A stretch of DNA of 42,500 nt from positions 582,243 through 624,742 of the forward strand of contig CAJNDS010000446.1 of the NCBI GenBank assembly GCA_905221605.1, written 5' to 3'. Below are positions 8,915 through 18,814 of this stretch, in pieces. Numbering within the stretch: the first letter of the stretch is position 1; each line of letters begins with the position of its first letter. Under the pieces are notes generated by a model. It made no database searches. It was not told where the DNA came from and saw nothing but the letters and a program-made list of their open reading frames with translations. A program made the position numbers and the translations under genes. This DNA is from Symbiodinium natans. Lineage: Eukaryota > Sar > Dinophyceae > Suessiales > Symbiodiniaceae.

Positions 8915-9036
8915 CTAAACCCTAAACCCTAAACCCTAAACCCTAAACCCTAAACCCTAAACCCTAAACCCTAAACCCTAAACCCTAAACCCTAAACCCT
9001 AAACCCTACACCCTAAACCCTAAACCCTAAACCCTA
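8915..9036. repeat. (CCCTAAA)n array, about 17 units
   Basis: Nearly perfect. With 8720-8827 it forms an inverted pair that could fold into a hairpin stem of about 100 bp. Confidence 0.95.
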
Positions 9037-9064
9037 ATGGCCCTCTCGATGTAGACGTGTCCAC

Positions 9065-9300
9065 CTTGGCAGCCCAGGGGTACCCCTTTGTCCTGTTATG
9101 GGTTCGAAGCTCGCTTCTAAAGTAACCAACCCCAACTGGGTTTTGGAGTACTGTACTTTAATTCAATTTTTGGTTCTGGGTTCCTATTATACCTGCTTAT
9201 ACCTAAAAAGTATATACTTTTTTCCAGGGTCTACTCCAAAGGTAGGCCAAAAATGGGTACCCCTACTTTATTATGATTGCTAGGACTGCTAGTATACTAG
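9065..9300. mobile_element. Family A element interrupted by a family B element
   Basis: The left end CTTGGCAGCCCAGGGGTACCC is family A. From about 9133 an AACTGGGTTTTGGAGTACT...TTTTCCAGGGTCTACTCCAAAG unit follows, a second family with inverted TTTTGGAGTA/TACTCCAAA motifs that also occurs near 6617-6735. After 9243 a family A-like right part (GGGTACCCCTACT...TATGATTGCTAG) resumes. This is a nested insertion. Confidence 0.6.
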
Positions 9301-9650
9301 ATCAGTGTTAGGGATCCTTTTTGCTTTTTGGGTTATGGGCTTTCTTATATATGAACAAAGAGGATCCTTTTTTCTTTGTAGGGGAACAGGGATTAAGTAT
9401 AGGTTGAATATCCCAACTGGTAATCAGCAAGAGGACATTTAGAGAGCTATCCATGCAGGCTCCCTTGCTATTCTCTCTTCTGAGTAACGGCGGGCGCAGT
9501 AGGAACTTGTTTGTAGAACCCCCCCCCCCCGCCCCCACCCTTTAGGTTTTAGGGAAAAGCAAAACACAACTGAAAAATGAAGCAGACCCCCCAAAAGGTA
9601 CCTCCAAGTTTTTGTACAGTGCCTGAAGCTCTTCCTAGTTTAGTACTAAA
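9301..9650. other. Unique AT-richer DNA with a C run; no gene seen
   Basis: Contains repeated GGATCCTTTTT motifs at about 9313 and 9363, and a C run at about 9519. No supported exon. Confidence 0.4.
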
Positions 9651-9789
9651 CCCTAACCCTAAACCCGAAACCCTAAACCCTAAACCCCTAAACCCTAAAC
9701 CCCTAAACCCCTAAACTCCAAACTCAACCTCCAGGTGCGGTTTCTTTGACCGCGCCGGTGAAAGAATCGCCGGGGGTCTCAATGCACAC

Positions 9790-10080
9790 GTTTGGCGGTT
9801 TAAGGTTTAGGGTTAAGGGTTTAGGGTCTAGGGTTCTAGGCTTCTAGGGTTTTAGGGTCTGGGTTTTACAGGGTTCAGGGCTTAGTTCTAGGGCTTTAGG
9901 GTCTGGGTGTTACAGGGTTCAGGGTTTTGGGTTCTAGTTCTTGGGTTTAGGGTCTGTGTTTTACAGGGTTCAGGCTTTAGGGTTTAGAGTTTTGGGTTTT
10001 AGGGTTTTGGGGTCTGGGTTCTAGGGATTTGGGGGGGGGGGGGGGGTTTAGGGTTTATAGGGTTTAGAGTTTAGGCTTTG
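9790..10080. repeat. Degenerate GGGTCTGGGTTTTA repeats, G run
   Basis: A longer unit of roughly 60 bp (TTTAGGGTCTGGGTTTTACAGGGTTCAGG) recurs three times at about 9850, 9895 and 9945. It is a higher-order repeat built from heptamers. A G run of about 16 lies near 10030. Confidence 0.7.
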
Positions 10081-10827
10081 GACCCTAAAGCCCTGAACCC
10101 CAAACGCCCTAAAACCCTAAGAGGCCTCAAGCCCTAAGCCCTTAGCCGTCAAGGGTTTAGGGTTTAGGGCTTCGGGTTTTGGGTTTAGGCGTCAAGGAAT
10201 TAAGACTCCTACCTTCAAGGTTGTACCCGTAAAGGTTTCCTTAGAATACTTGTAATATGGCCCTTGCATTCGCATACCCTAAACCCTAAAACCCTAAAAC
10301 CCTAAACCCTAAAACCCTAAACCCTAAACCCTAAACCCTAGGTTGCCCTCCGAGCATGCGCACCGTGCTTTCTGGGGTTAGGGTTTCAGAATTTCAGGGT
10401 TCAGGGTTTAGGGTGTGGGGGTTCAGGGCTCCCGGGTTTAAAGTGTTTCTGGGTTTCGAGGTTTCAGAGTTTCAGGGTTTCTTTCAAGGTTCAGGTTTTC
10501 TGGGTCGAGGGTTGCCGTCGGGGTTTGCTTCCCAGGAAGGCTACTTTTAGGGTTTAGGGTTTAGGGTTTAGGGTTTAGGGTTTAGGGTGACTTAAACAGG
10601 CTGTAATTAAGCGCGACGACTACGCCTGACCTGTGAGTTGACATCCCAGTGTGGGAATTGCGGCACCTCTGCGTGTTGAGGTATTGAACGCTAAAACCAA
10701 ACCCTGAAATTCCTAGACCCTAAGACCCTAACCTCCAAACTCTGTACAGAACCCCAAACCCTAAACCCCAAACCCCAACCCCTAAACCCTAAACCCTAAA
10801 CCCTAAGCCCTCTTGTGCACCCTGCAG

Positions 10828-10930
10828 CGTCTCATGGCACTTGGTTGCCTCCAGCCCCCCCCCCTTCGCCTCACTCCGGCCGAGGTCTACCGCAGGCGGA
10901 TACCCGAAGGAAGAGGCCCGCGAAGAAGCC
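10828..10930 (+). CDS. Candidate exon(s), charged, unassigned
   Basis: Open after CTGCAG|CGTCTC, reading RLMALGCLQ. A second acceptor, CGCAG|GCGGAT, would give a shorter exon reading GYPKEEAREE before a GC donor. Flanked by telomere-like repeats. Function unknown. Confidence 0.3.
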
Positions 10931-11188
10931 CTCAAACCCTAAACCCTCAACCCTAAACCCTAGACCCTAGACCCTAGACCCTAGACCCTAAACCCTAAGC
11001 CCTAAGCCCTAAACCCTAAACCCTAAACCCTAGCCCTAAACCCTAAACCCTGATGGAGCTCCATGTATCTGCGATGCTGGGGGGGCTAGACCCTCCATTT
11101 CGGGGGGGGGGGGGTTAGAACCTACAGAGAGACTCTCAGTCAGCTAATCTAGGGGTTTAGGGTTTAGGGTTAGGGTTTAGGGGTTTCA

Positions 11189-11290
11189 CTACTAGTACTA
11201 TTTCCCTCATGGTCTCTATGTAAATGTACGATAGCAACCCCCCAGACCCTATTCAAATTATTCGGGCCCCTATTAGTATTCTTGAATCAC
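11189..11290. mobile_element. Family F element copy
   Basis: Shares the order TTTCCCTCATGGT...AGCAACCCCCC...CCCTATTCAAATTATTCGGGCCCCTATTAGTA with copies near 15290-15390 and 20723-20836. Exact ends are uncertain. Confidence 0.55.
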
Positions 11291-11358
11291 ACCCGCGTCC
11301 ATTGAGTAGCCCCCCTAAACCCTAAACCCTAAACCTGAAACCCTAAACTAGTCCCAAG

Positions 11359-11412
11359 GCGGGATCTGTATCTTCCCTGAAACTCCGGAACTAGAAAGCG
11401 CTGCCCTTTTGC
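11359..11412 (+). CDS. Candidate exon, acidic, unassigned
   Basis: Bounded by CCCAAG|GCGGG and reads GICIFPETPELESAALLPG before TTTAGGG repeats. The composition is protein-like and differs from the repeats. No family recognised. Confidence 0.35.
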
Positions 11413-11596
11413 CTGGGTTTAGGGTTTAGGGTTTCGGGTTAGGGGGTTAGGGTTTAGGCGAAGAACGTGGCACCAACCGAAACCCAAAACCCAAACCGTA
11501 AGCCCTAAGCTCCAACACCCCCCAACCCCAAAAAGCGCTTGAAGCCCTAAAGTCCGGAAGCCCAAAAGAAAGCCAGCAGACTGCAACTTATAAGAG

Positions 11597-11662
11597 TAGG
11601 GTTTAGGGCTTAGGGCTTAGGGCCTAGGGCCTAGGGCCTAGGGCTTAGGGCTTAGGGCTTAG
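11597..11662. repeat. GGGCTTA / GGGCCTA variant array
   Basis: Homogeneous blocks of (CTTAGGG)n and (CCTAGGG)n, single-base variants of the heptamer spread in tandem. Confidence 0.9.
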
Positions 11663-11949
11663 GGCTTAGGGTTCAGGGAACTTTGGATTGAAAGTGTTCA
11701 GGGTTCAAGCGCATGGGTCTGCATGCCTTGAGCCAGGGCAGAATTCAGGGGATCAGGCGCGCACGTAGTTAGCACGATGGTTTCCGGAAATAGGAATACT
11801 CCCTTCTTGGGGGTTCCGTTACTGAGGTTTCTAGTATTTTGGGCTATCTTGCAGGATTGCCCCATACTTGTATTTGGGAAATACCCATGTACAAAACATG
11901 TACATCATGCAGCTTAGCTTCATGTCTGCCTCTCTACAGCTATCTCTGG

Positions 11950-12165
11950 TAGGGCTCCTAACCCTAAACCCTTAACCCTAAACCCCAAACCCTAAACCCT
12001 GAACCCCAAACCCTAAGCTTAAATCCTAAACCCTAAATCCTACACCCTAAACCCTAGACCCTAAACCCTGAACCCTAAACCCTAAACCCTAAGCCCTAAG
12101 CCCTAAACCCTAAACCCTGAACCCTAAACCCTAAACCCTCAACCCTAAACCCTAACCCGAAACCC
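11950..12165. repeat. CCCTAAA/CCCTGAA array, degenerate
   Basis: About 30 heptamer variants with no coding content. A possible short exon follows after TTGCGCAG at about 12215 (KRSSGNSAGKAGAR). Confidence 0.85.
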
Positions 12166-12264
12166 CCTTGGGTTTGGCGTAGACCTTGCTGCAAATTTGC
12201 CTCTCTTGCGCAGGGCAAGCGATCCTCAGGCAATTCCGCTGGGAAGGCCGGAGCTCGCTAAGCA

Positions 12265-12407
12265 CCCTTTTAGATGTATGCCAATGTATGCATATATACT
12301 TATATATGGAAACATCCATATATACATATATTTATACATGTATATATGTATGTTTCCATATGTATATATTGTGTATACATATTATGGAAACATACATATA
12401 TGAATGA

Positions 12408-12439
<32 letters not shown>

Positions 12440-12500
12440 ATTATGTGTATAGAGGTATATACACATATGTGACATGTACATATAGACAGATAGAGATGTT
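12265..12500. repeat. AT-rich TATA/CATATA tract with foldback motifs
   Basis: Very AT-rich. TATATGGAAACAT occurs at about 12304 and 12381, with its complement (TATGTTTCCATA) near 12349, so the tract can fold back. The ORFs over it are low complexity and not genes. Confidence 0.8.
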
Positions 12501-12887
12501 TGTTATATCAATATTCAAATGGGTTTAATTATTTCCCTTGCCCTGGAGATGCTTTCCGACGGTTTGTAAGGGGCATGGGGAGGGGGGGGGGGGCTTGGGG
12601 ACTCAGGCTTTGAGGGTTTAGGGGCTTGAGGTTTAAGATGTAGGGGTTTAGGGTTTCGGGCCGGGTATAGGGATGTTGGGTTTTGGGGGTTTAGGAGGCT
12701 TAGGCTTTTGGGGACGAAGGTTGGGTTGTAAGTTGGGAGTTGCAGGGCATTTAGCGCCTTTTCCTTGTAAGGCTCCTCAAAGCCAGGGAAACCGCGTGCA
12801 CCTTGCCCAAAACCCTTTGAATCCTGAGTCCTGATACCTTGTTGGGTTTATGGCTTGGGGTTGAGGGTTTGCGTGCACCTGCAACAG

Positions 12888-12965
12888 CTAGAAATCAGGA
12901 GTCCGACTGGCGAAGGGACGCGGCCGAGCATCAGGATGCAAAGCAGACCCTTGTCAGGAAATTCA
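12888..12965 (+). CDS. Candidate exon, charged/helical, unassigned
   Basis: Starts after AACAG|CTAGAAAT. The open frame reads NQESDWRRDAAEHQDAKQ and then TLVRKF. It ends where TTTAGGG repeats begin. Possibly part of the N-terminal region of the downstream eIF4G gene, but no frame link was established. Confidence 0.4.
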
Positions 12966-13060
12966 GGGTTTAGGGTTTAGGCTTTAGGCTTTAGGGTGTA
13001 GGGTTAGGGTTTAGGGTTTTAGGGTTTAGTTTAAGGTTACGGTTAGGGTTTGGGGTTTAG

Positions 13061-13147
13061 GGAAGAGGTGGCAGAGCGCTCCTTGCCAATAAGGACAGTT
13101 TGCTTCCGCTCACCCCTAAGAAGACCCTTATGGCGGACAACGCGATG
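13061..13147 (+). CDS. Candidate exon, 29 codons, GT donor
   Basis: TTTAG|GGAAGAGG at the left and ATG|GTGATGGGG at the right enclose exactly 29 codons (GRALLANKDSLLPLTPKK, then TLMADNAM). Protein-like, flanked by repeats, unassigned. Confidence 0.45.
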
Positions 13148-13200
13148 GTGATGGGGTCATCATTTTTGGGATTGGGGTATCCCTGAACCCTAACCCCTGA

Positions 13201-13395
13201 ACCCAAAACCCAAAACCCCAAACCCCAAACCCCAAACCCTAAACCCTAAACCCTAAACCCTAAACCCTAAACCCTAAACCCTAAACCCTAAACCCTAAAC
13301 CCTAAACCCTAAACCCTAAACCTTAAACCCTAACCCTAAACCCTAAACCCCAAACCCTAAACCCTAAACCCTACACCCAAACCCCTAAACCCAAA
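13201..13395. repeat. CCCCAAA then (CCCTAAA)n array
   Basis: About 26 units. The central part is perfect CCCTAAA and both edges are degenerate. Confidence 0.95.
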
Positions 13396-13478
13396 CCCTT
13401 CACTGATGGGCCTCAGATGGCTGAGGGTTTGGGCCGGTTTCGCTGCCAGGGTCTTGATGCTTGGTGAGGTTCCCTTCT

Positions 13479-13557
13479 AAACCCTAAACCCTAAACCCTA
13501 AACCCTAAACCCTAAACCCTAAACCCTAAACCCTAAACCCTAAACCCTAAACCCTAG
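13479..13557. repeat. (CCCTAAA)n array, 11 units
   Basis: Perfect heptamers between unique sequences. Confidence 0.95.
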
Positions 13558-13832
13558 GTAAGTCTGCAAACCCAAGTCTGGGCTTTCTCGGTCTCTTTGG
13601 GGTTTCGGTTTAGGGCTTGCAGGTTCAGGGTTTAAGGGTTAAGGGTTAAGGGTTTAGGGTTTAGGGTTTAGGGTTTAAGGTGCAGGGGGAGGTGGTTTAT
13701 GAATTCCGGGTTCAAGCAGAAGAATGGGCTGAGTGGGCTTGGGGTATAGCATGAGGAGTTGTGGGCTTGGGGTTTCGGCTGTGGGCAGGGTCTAGGGTTT
13801 TTAGGGTTTTAGGGTCTGGGGTTTAGGGTTTG

Positions 13833-13880
13833 CGCTGCTACGACCTAGACTTCGAACCCGGAACTTGGGAGGGGTGTATG
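13833..13880 (+). CDS. Candidate exon with a YDLDF motif
   Basis: Reads RCYDLDFEPGTWEG. The Y-D-x-D/E-F core resembles the eIF4E-binding motif of eIF4G proteins (YxxxxL-hydrophobic), and the island lies upstream of the eIF4G MIF4G exons. The following residues do not complete the motif unless an intron starts right after the F codon (a GA donor is available). Tentative. Confidence 0.25.
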
Positions 13881-14044
13881 GATGGTCGTCCATGTTCACT
13901 CTCACTGTATTTAGTAGTTTTGGGAGGGGTTTATGGTTTTGGGGTTTCGGGTTTCGGGTGTGTTCAAAGGCGAAACCTAATCACTCAACAAGAATTCCCA
14001 AAATTCCAAGTGCTCTGGGCTACCGCAAAGTTCATGTCAGGGTT

Positions 14045-14136
14045 TTGGTGGCAAGTGCGTGTGGCTGAGGAAAAAAGCCTCCGAAAAAGCAGGCCTCTCC
14101 CGCTGGAGTCAGTTCGCTTGCTGCCTGTTCTCGGAA
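14045..14136 (+). CDS. Candidate exon, basic, unassigned
   Basis: Open island reading VRVAEEKSLRKSRPLPLESV and then RLLPVLGS, ending at GGAA|GTAAGG, a good GT donor. The left boundary is unclear; the open frame extends further upstream. Confidence 0.35.
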
Positions 14137-14285
14137 GTAAGGGGTTTAGGATTTAGGGTTTAGGGTTTAGGGTTTAGGATTTAGGGTTTAGGGTTTAGGG
14201 TTTAGGGTTTAGGGCTTGCTAGAACACCGGAACCATTAAGCAGGAAGGCTCGAGGTCGACGTATGGAACTCTCTCGGAATGTTTG

Positions 14286-14362
14286 AGTATGTATGCATGC
14301 ATGCATGTATGCATGCATGCATGCATGTATGTATGTATGTATGTATGTATTGATATCTATCT
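14286..14362. repeat. ATGC/ATGT tetranucleotide microsatellite
   Basis: Tandem GTAT/GCAT units followed by an AT-rich stretch. Confidence 0.95.
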
Positions 14363-14659
14363 ACATATATACACAAATACAGTTTGCAGCCAATGTTATG
14401 AAAGAGGGTTCTTTGCGCATGTGCAGAGTTCCTGAGGTCTCTGCAAGAGTAGAGACTTTCTTCCAGATCTGAAGCCCCCTAAACCCTAAACTTTCTCTAA
14501 CCCCTAAACCCCTAAAACCCCCAAACCCCCAAATCCCCAAACCCCCAAACCCCCCAAACCCCCAAACCCTAAACCCTAAACCTAAACTCTAAACCCCAAA
14601 CCCCAAACCCTAAACCCTAACTAAACCCTAAACTCCCGCTTGCCTGTGCATGAGCGCAG

Positions 14660-14705
14660 GTGCCAAGAAGGGGTCCAACGGCAAGCGCGCCCGACTGGTC
14701 TTGAA
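14660..14705 (+). CDS. Exon, Lys/Arg-rich; probable N-terminal part of the eIF4G gene
   Basis: AGCGCAG|GTGCCAAG opens a frame reading AKKGSNGKRARLVLKT and runs into CCCTGAA repeats with a GA donor option. A clean acceptor and basic composition make it a likely exon. Assignment to the downstream gene is by position only. Confidence 0.5.
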
Positions 14706-14916
14706 GACCCTGAACCCTGAACCCCAAACCCTAAACCCTAAGCCCTAAACCCTAAAACCCTAAACCCTAAACCCTAGGCTACTCCCCCCCCTCTATACTA
14801 CCCCCCCCCCCCCCCCCCTAGGCTCCCCCCTTAAGAACCTCAACTTGGCGTAACCAAAATAGCTTCAATCATGGCGGGAACCTAGGGGGGGGGGGGGGGG
14901 GAACTCATGAGTCTAG

Positions 14917-15031
14917 CTAGGCTGCCCTGTAGTGCCCTTATTCCCTTTTTGGGGGGGTTTAGGTTCCCTTATAAACCCCTTTAAGCAAAAAAGGGGCACC
15001 CTTTCCAAGCCTAGGCTGCTGGGCAGCCTAG
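14917..15031. mobile_element. Family A element with CTAG target duplication
   Basis: CTAGGCTGCCC...GGGCAGCCTAG inverted ends, flanked by CTAG on both sides. The interior (CCCTTATTCCCTTTTTGGGG, TTTAGGTTCCCTTATAAACC) is nearly identical to 5107-5220, indicating recent movement or conversion. Confidence 0.88.
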
Positions 15032-15289
15032 CTAGGGTCTTGGTGCATTTCTGCTACTTTAATTCCAGGGGGATCTTCAAGATGAAGTAAGCATGCCACC
15101 GCTACGAACCTTCACGCAAAGTCCAACGCCCAGCAACCCTCGAAATCTAAATCTTAAGCTCCCTCGTCTAGATCTTGAACTACCTCAACCCTCGACCCTA
15201 ATCCTAAACACGAAAGCCAAAGAACCATTCGCCGTCAACCCTAAACGCCTAAAAGAACCTAAGAACCAAACAAAACTCTGATATCGGTG

Positions 15290-15395
15290 TCGGAATTGCT
15301 ACTAATGGTATTCCCTTACGGTCCCTTTGTAATTATACTATACTAACCCCCAAAACCCCTTGTGTTCTTCAGGCCCCTGTATTAAACTCCACAAG
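15290..15395. mobile_element. Family F element copy
   Basis: Contains TTCCCTTACGGTCCCTTTGT, AATTATACTATAC, a short C run and GGCCCCTGTATTA, in the same order as 20723-20836. Confidence 0.6.
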
Positions 15396-15772
15396 GCCGA
15401 TTCCCTGAACCCTAAACCCTAAACCCTAAACCCCCTGGTATCCCTGCAGCCCTGTAGCTTCGAAGCTGTCCTTGTCTGGTGCCAGGTCTGGAGGAAAAGG
15501 CAATGGCTCGAGCCAAACTGCTGGGGTCTAGGGTTTAGGGTTTAGGGTTTAGAGTTTGGGGTTTAATTAGGGTCTGGGGTTTGGGGTTCAGTTTAGGGTT
15601 TAGGATGGAGTTTTCTGGCGCCTTTGCTCGCTTCTGCTGAGCATTCTGTCACGCCTCTTCCTTCCGCACCCTTGCTGCTTGCTTAACCCTATACCCTAAA
15701 CCCCAAACCCCAAGCCGCAAACCCTAAACCCCATAGGGCCTGTAGGGCTTCATTGGGTTCGACGCCTTTTTG

Positions 15773-15901
15773 CTTGGAAGTTCACGGTACATATTAACCA
15801 ATGACAACTGTACCTATAACCACATTAGGGCACTTCAGAGGCTTGTAAGTGGGTCATAAGTACAGTTGAAAATTGGTTAAGAAGTGCCATGAACCTCCAA
15901 G
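15773..15901. mobile_element. MITE-like element, family E, complete
   Basis: Left end CTTGGAAGTTCACGGTAC...TTAACCAAT; right end ATTGGTTAAGAAGTGCCATG then AACCTCCAAG. The terminal inverted repeats are about 30 bp and imperfect. A second copy of only the right end (about 15979-16005) follows after CCCTAAA units. Confidence 0.8.
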
Positions 15902-16012
15902 TAAACCCTAGACCCTAAACCCTAAACCCTAAACCCTACACCCTAAGCCCTAAACCCTAAACCCTAAACCCTAAACCCAATTAAAAAACACCATGAACCT
16001 CCAAGTGTGCAG

Positions 16013-16081
16013 GCCGGAATAACAGAGATGACGATGATGACATCGATTCCGAGCCTGTCCAGTCTCTCCGACGCATCAAGG
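16013..16081 (+). CDS. Exon, acidic; probable N-terminal part of the eIF4G gene
   Basis: GTGCAG|GCCGG at the left and AAGG|GTAGAA at the right. Reads RNNRDDDDDIDSEPVQSLRR and then IK. Clean acceptor, GT donor and strong coding composition. It has no conserved domain, as expected for the unstructured N-terminus of eIF4G. Assignment is by position. Confidence 0.55.
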
Positions 16082-16644
16082 GTAGAACTCCGAGGCATGG
16101 GGTTTGATTGGGGTTCTGGGGTTTAGGGTTTAGGGTTTAGGGTTTAGGCCCAATGTGGGGGTTGGATGCTGAGTCCAGAGACACAGCTTAGCGGCTTTCA
16201 CCATTCCTGACGATCCCCTACCCCAAATCTTCCGAGACAGCTAAATTGGTCAATGCCTGAAGTAATGATCAGAATCATCCTCCACTTAAACGGAGGGGTT
16301 ACCCCTGAACTCGGGTTAGAGTGGTGTAGATGCACGGTATATTCCTAACCTGATCTGGTCTGGAATCTTGCTACCTGTAGAGTTTCCTCACTGGTCTACG
16401 AAGTGTCAACAGTTCGCACTTAGTCTGCATGACTCTATGACTGCGGGACACTGTCAGCTAGGTAGTTTACCTCCTTCTATATCCTTAAGTACCTGTACAC
16501 ATCCCTTATACAGCTTGCAGAAGCCTTACCGAAGGGACCCTACCTGGCAACCAGCCGGAAGCCGTCCTTGCAAACACCAGAGGGACCGGAGCAAATCCTA
16601 AACCCTAAACCCTAAACCCTAAACCCTAAACCCTAAACCCTCAG

Positions 16645-16716
16645 GTTGGAGGTCTCCGAGAACTGTTGGGCCAAGATTCAGCAGCGACGCCGTGAGGAGG
16701 CAAAGACATGTGCGAA
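16645..16716 (+). CDS. Exon LEVSENCWAKIQQRRR; probable eIF4G linker before MIF4G
   Basis: CCTCAG|GTTGGAGG opens a frame reading LEVSENCWAKIQQRRREEAK. A Glu-Asn-x-Trp segment followed by a basic helix is common just before the MIF4G domain of eIF4G proteins. Donor options are GA or GT near 16708-16716. Not chained in frame to the next exon. Confidence 0.55.
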
Positions 16717-17054
16717 TGGGCGCGGGGGCATATTTTGGGGGCCTTTGCTGGTACGTCAAGCAACGGAATGGATTAGGAAAGAGACCCTTGCAGGACCATA
16801 GTGACCATAGTCTAGGTCCCTCACACATGTCTCGCCAGCCACGAACCCCAGAACTAAAGGGGCAGGGGTCCGTTTCTGGAGGGGGGTTGGAGGGTGGTTG
16901 TGTGGGCTAAAGTGCCCGTCTTAAAACCCGAATGCCACGGCTTCTCACCACATTTAGGGGTTTAGGGTCTAGGGAACTATAAGCCCTACACCCTGACATG
17001 TGGAGCAAGGTTTGCGCCTAGGTTATTCTTGGGTTTAGACAAATTTGGGTGCAG

Positions 17055-17160
17055 GGTTCCAATTCGACAAGAGAGGCCGGTGCCTCCAAAACCGCCGCCA
17101 GCGACTCTTCAGACGAGGACAGTTTCGGAGCCCAAGTGCAGCCGGAGCCCGAAAGCTGCG
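17055..17160 (+). CDS. Exon, Ser/Asp/Glu-rich; probable eIF4G linker
   Basis: GTGCAG|GGTTCC opens a frame reading REAGASKTAASDSSDEDSFG and then AQVQPEPESC, running into TTTAGGG repeats. A disordered, acidic Ser-rich stretch. The left boundary is well defined. Confidence 0.5.
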
Positions 17161-17533
17161 ATTTAGGGTTTGTGGGTTTTAGGGTTTTAGGGTGTTTAGG
17201 GTTTTATGGTTTTAGGGGTTCAGGGTTTAGGGTTTAGGGTTTAGGATATCCTAAACCCTAAACAGAACAACCCTGAAGCCCCTTCCATGGAGGGGGGTTG
17301 ATGTTTCGAGTTTCGGCTGCCGGGATGTGGGTTTGCGATTTCTGAAGCCCTAAATTCTTTAGGGCCCTTCTTAGGGTTTAGGGTTTGGGGTTTAGGGTTT
17401 GGGGTTTAGGGTTTAGGGTTTAGGGTTTATAGGGCCCTTCGTTTACCCGTTAGCATCCTTAGTCGACCCTTCCCCGATTTATTCCGCCTAGGTTTTTGGC
17501 GTACCCTAAACCCTACACCCTAAACCCTAACAG

Positions 17534-17598
17534 CCTCTGAGCCCCGACTCCCCACACCAGAATCCTCTCAGCCAGAAGCCCCCTCCCCCAGCCCTAAA
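17534..17598 (+). CDS. Exon, Pro/Ser-rich; probable eIF4G linker
   Basis: Opens after AACAG and reads SEPRLPTPESSQPEAPSPSP before CCCTAAA repeats. Low complexity but clearly not repeat-derived. Confidence 0.45.
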
Positions 17599-17668
17599 CC
17601 CTGAATGCACCCTACAGCTAATATAGGGTTTAGGGGTTAGGGGTTTAGGGTTTACAGTTGAAGGGTAG

Positions 17669-17735
17669 CTGGAGCACCTGCCTCGCTTCGGAACTCCAGA
17701 CTCGCTGAGAACTCAGAACAACAAAAAAATCAAGG
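17669..17735 (+). CDS. Exon LEHLPRFGTPDSLRT; probable eIF4G linker
   Basis: GGGTAG|CTGGAGC opens a frame reading LEHLPRFGTPDSLRTQNNKK. It is followed by TTTAGGG-derived sequence. Function not recognisable on its own. Confidence 0.4.
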
Positions 17736-17799
17736 GTTTAGAGCTTAGGGTTTGGGTTTTAGGGCTTAGGTAGGGTGATAGTGGGGCTCCTTTTGGCAG

Positions 17800-17866
17800 G
17801 AGATTGCTCGCAGGATGAAGCCGGGAGCCTCAGGGCAACAGCAGGCTCTGCGATTCAGCGATCGAG
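17800..17866 (+). CDS. Exon EIARRMKPGASGQQQALRF; probable eIF4G linker
   Basis: TTGGCAG|GAGATTG is a good acceptor. The frame reads EIARRMKPGASGQQQALRFS and ends at TTTAGGG repeats, with GA donor options at GATCGAGG. Positional assignment to eIF4G. Confidence 0.5.
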
Positions 17867-17927
17867 GGTTTGAGGGTTTAGGGTTTGGGGTTTAGGGTTT
17901 AGGGTTTAGGGGTTTAGCTTTGGGATG

Positions 17928-18030
17928 TTCCCCCCTTATGCTGACAGCTCCCTGATAGGGATTATAGTAGCCCCTAATCAGGCCCTAATCCCTATTAAGG
18001 CGCTGTTAGTATAAGGGGGAACATCCCAAG
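17928..18030. mobile_element. MITE-like element, family C
   Basis: Left arm TTGGGATGTTCCCCCCTTAT; right arm ATAAGGGGGAACATCCCAAG. Nearly perfect inverted ends with a further internal inverted AGGGATTA/TAATCCCT. A second copy is at 19421-19521. Confidence 0.88.
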
Positions 18031-18418
18031 TTTAAGGCTTCAAGGGCTGAAGGATTCAGGGCCAGATTGAGGGCTTTGAGGGCCCTCAACCTAAAGAAAG
18101 CCCACGGAACTAAGACCCAGACCAGGCGCCGTACTTTGCACAGCAGTTCTTCCGTTCCTTAGGTTTCTGAGAACGAAGCCCTTTCTGCACTTGTTGGGGG
18201 GGGGGGGTGCTCTCAAAACACCGAAAAAAACCAAGGATCCCCAAACCTTAAACCCCAACCAAACCCTCGAAAATCCAGCCGGTAAGCTTTGGGTTTAGGG
18301 TTTTGGGCTTCGGGTCTTGTAGGTTTTGGGGTTTAGGACTCAACACGCTTGGCTTAGGGCTTCTTGGGGGGTTGTAGAGACTGAAAGTCTCAGTGGCCTT
18401 GAGATTTTGTTTTTCCAG

Positions 18419-18467
18419 AGTGCTCTGCGTGTTCAGCGAGACCTCTGGGCTGACGGGGAAGGAAAGG
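18419..18467 (+). CDS. Exon SALRVQRDLWADGEGKG, probable eIF4G linker
   Basis: TTTTTCCAG|AGTGCTC is the best polypyrimidine-AG acceptor in the region. The frame reads SALRVQRDLWADGEGKG up to a GT donor (GTGTAGGG). A further short island after CGTGCAG (about 18491-18516, reading SSAKSFK) lies just downstream. Confidence 0.5.
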
Positions 18468-18625
18468 GTGTAGGGTGAACGGACGTGCAGCTGCCTCCAG
18501 CGCCAAGTCCTTCAAGCCCCAAGCCATGTAAAAGTGGAAGCTCCGAAACCGCTAGCCATAAACCCTAAACCCTGAACCCCCAGAAGTTGAGGCAGCTCAA
18601 GACGGAGCACCCCCAACACCCCCAG

Positions 18626-18733
18626 GAGCATTCTGAACAAGCTCACCCTCGAGAAGTTCGACGACCTTTACAAGTCCCTGGGACATATGACGTTTAAGTT
18701 AGATTTTTGTTATTCCTACTACGACTAACTATA

Positions 18734-18814
<81 letters not shown>

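Noticed and set aside
12186-12528. Three overlapping YIYIYT/ICMYV ORFs
   Set aside because: AT-rich microsatellite; low-complexity translation in several frames at once.
18584-18625. Reading KLRQLKTEHPQHPQ as a separate exon directly before RSILNKLT
   Set aside because: It is in a different frame from the MIF4G exon that overlaps it; a frame-consistent upstream extension exists from 18592 instead.
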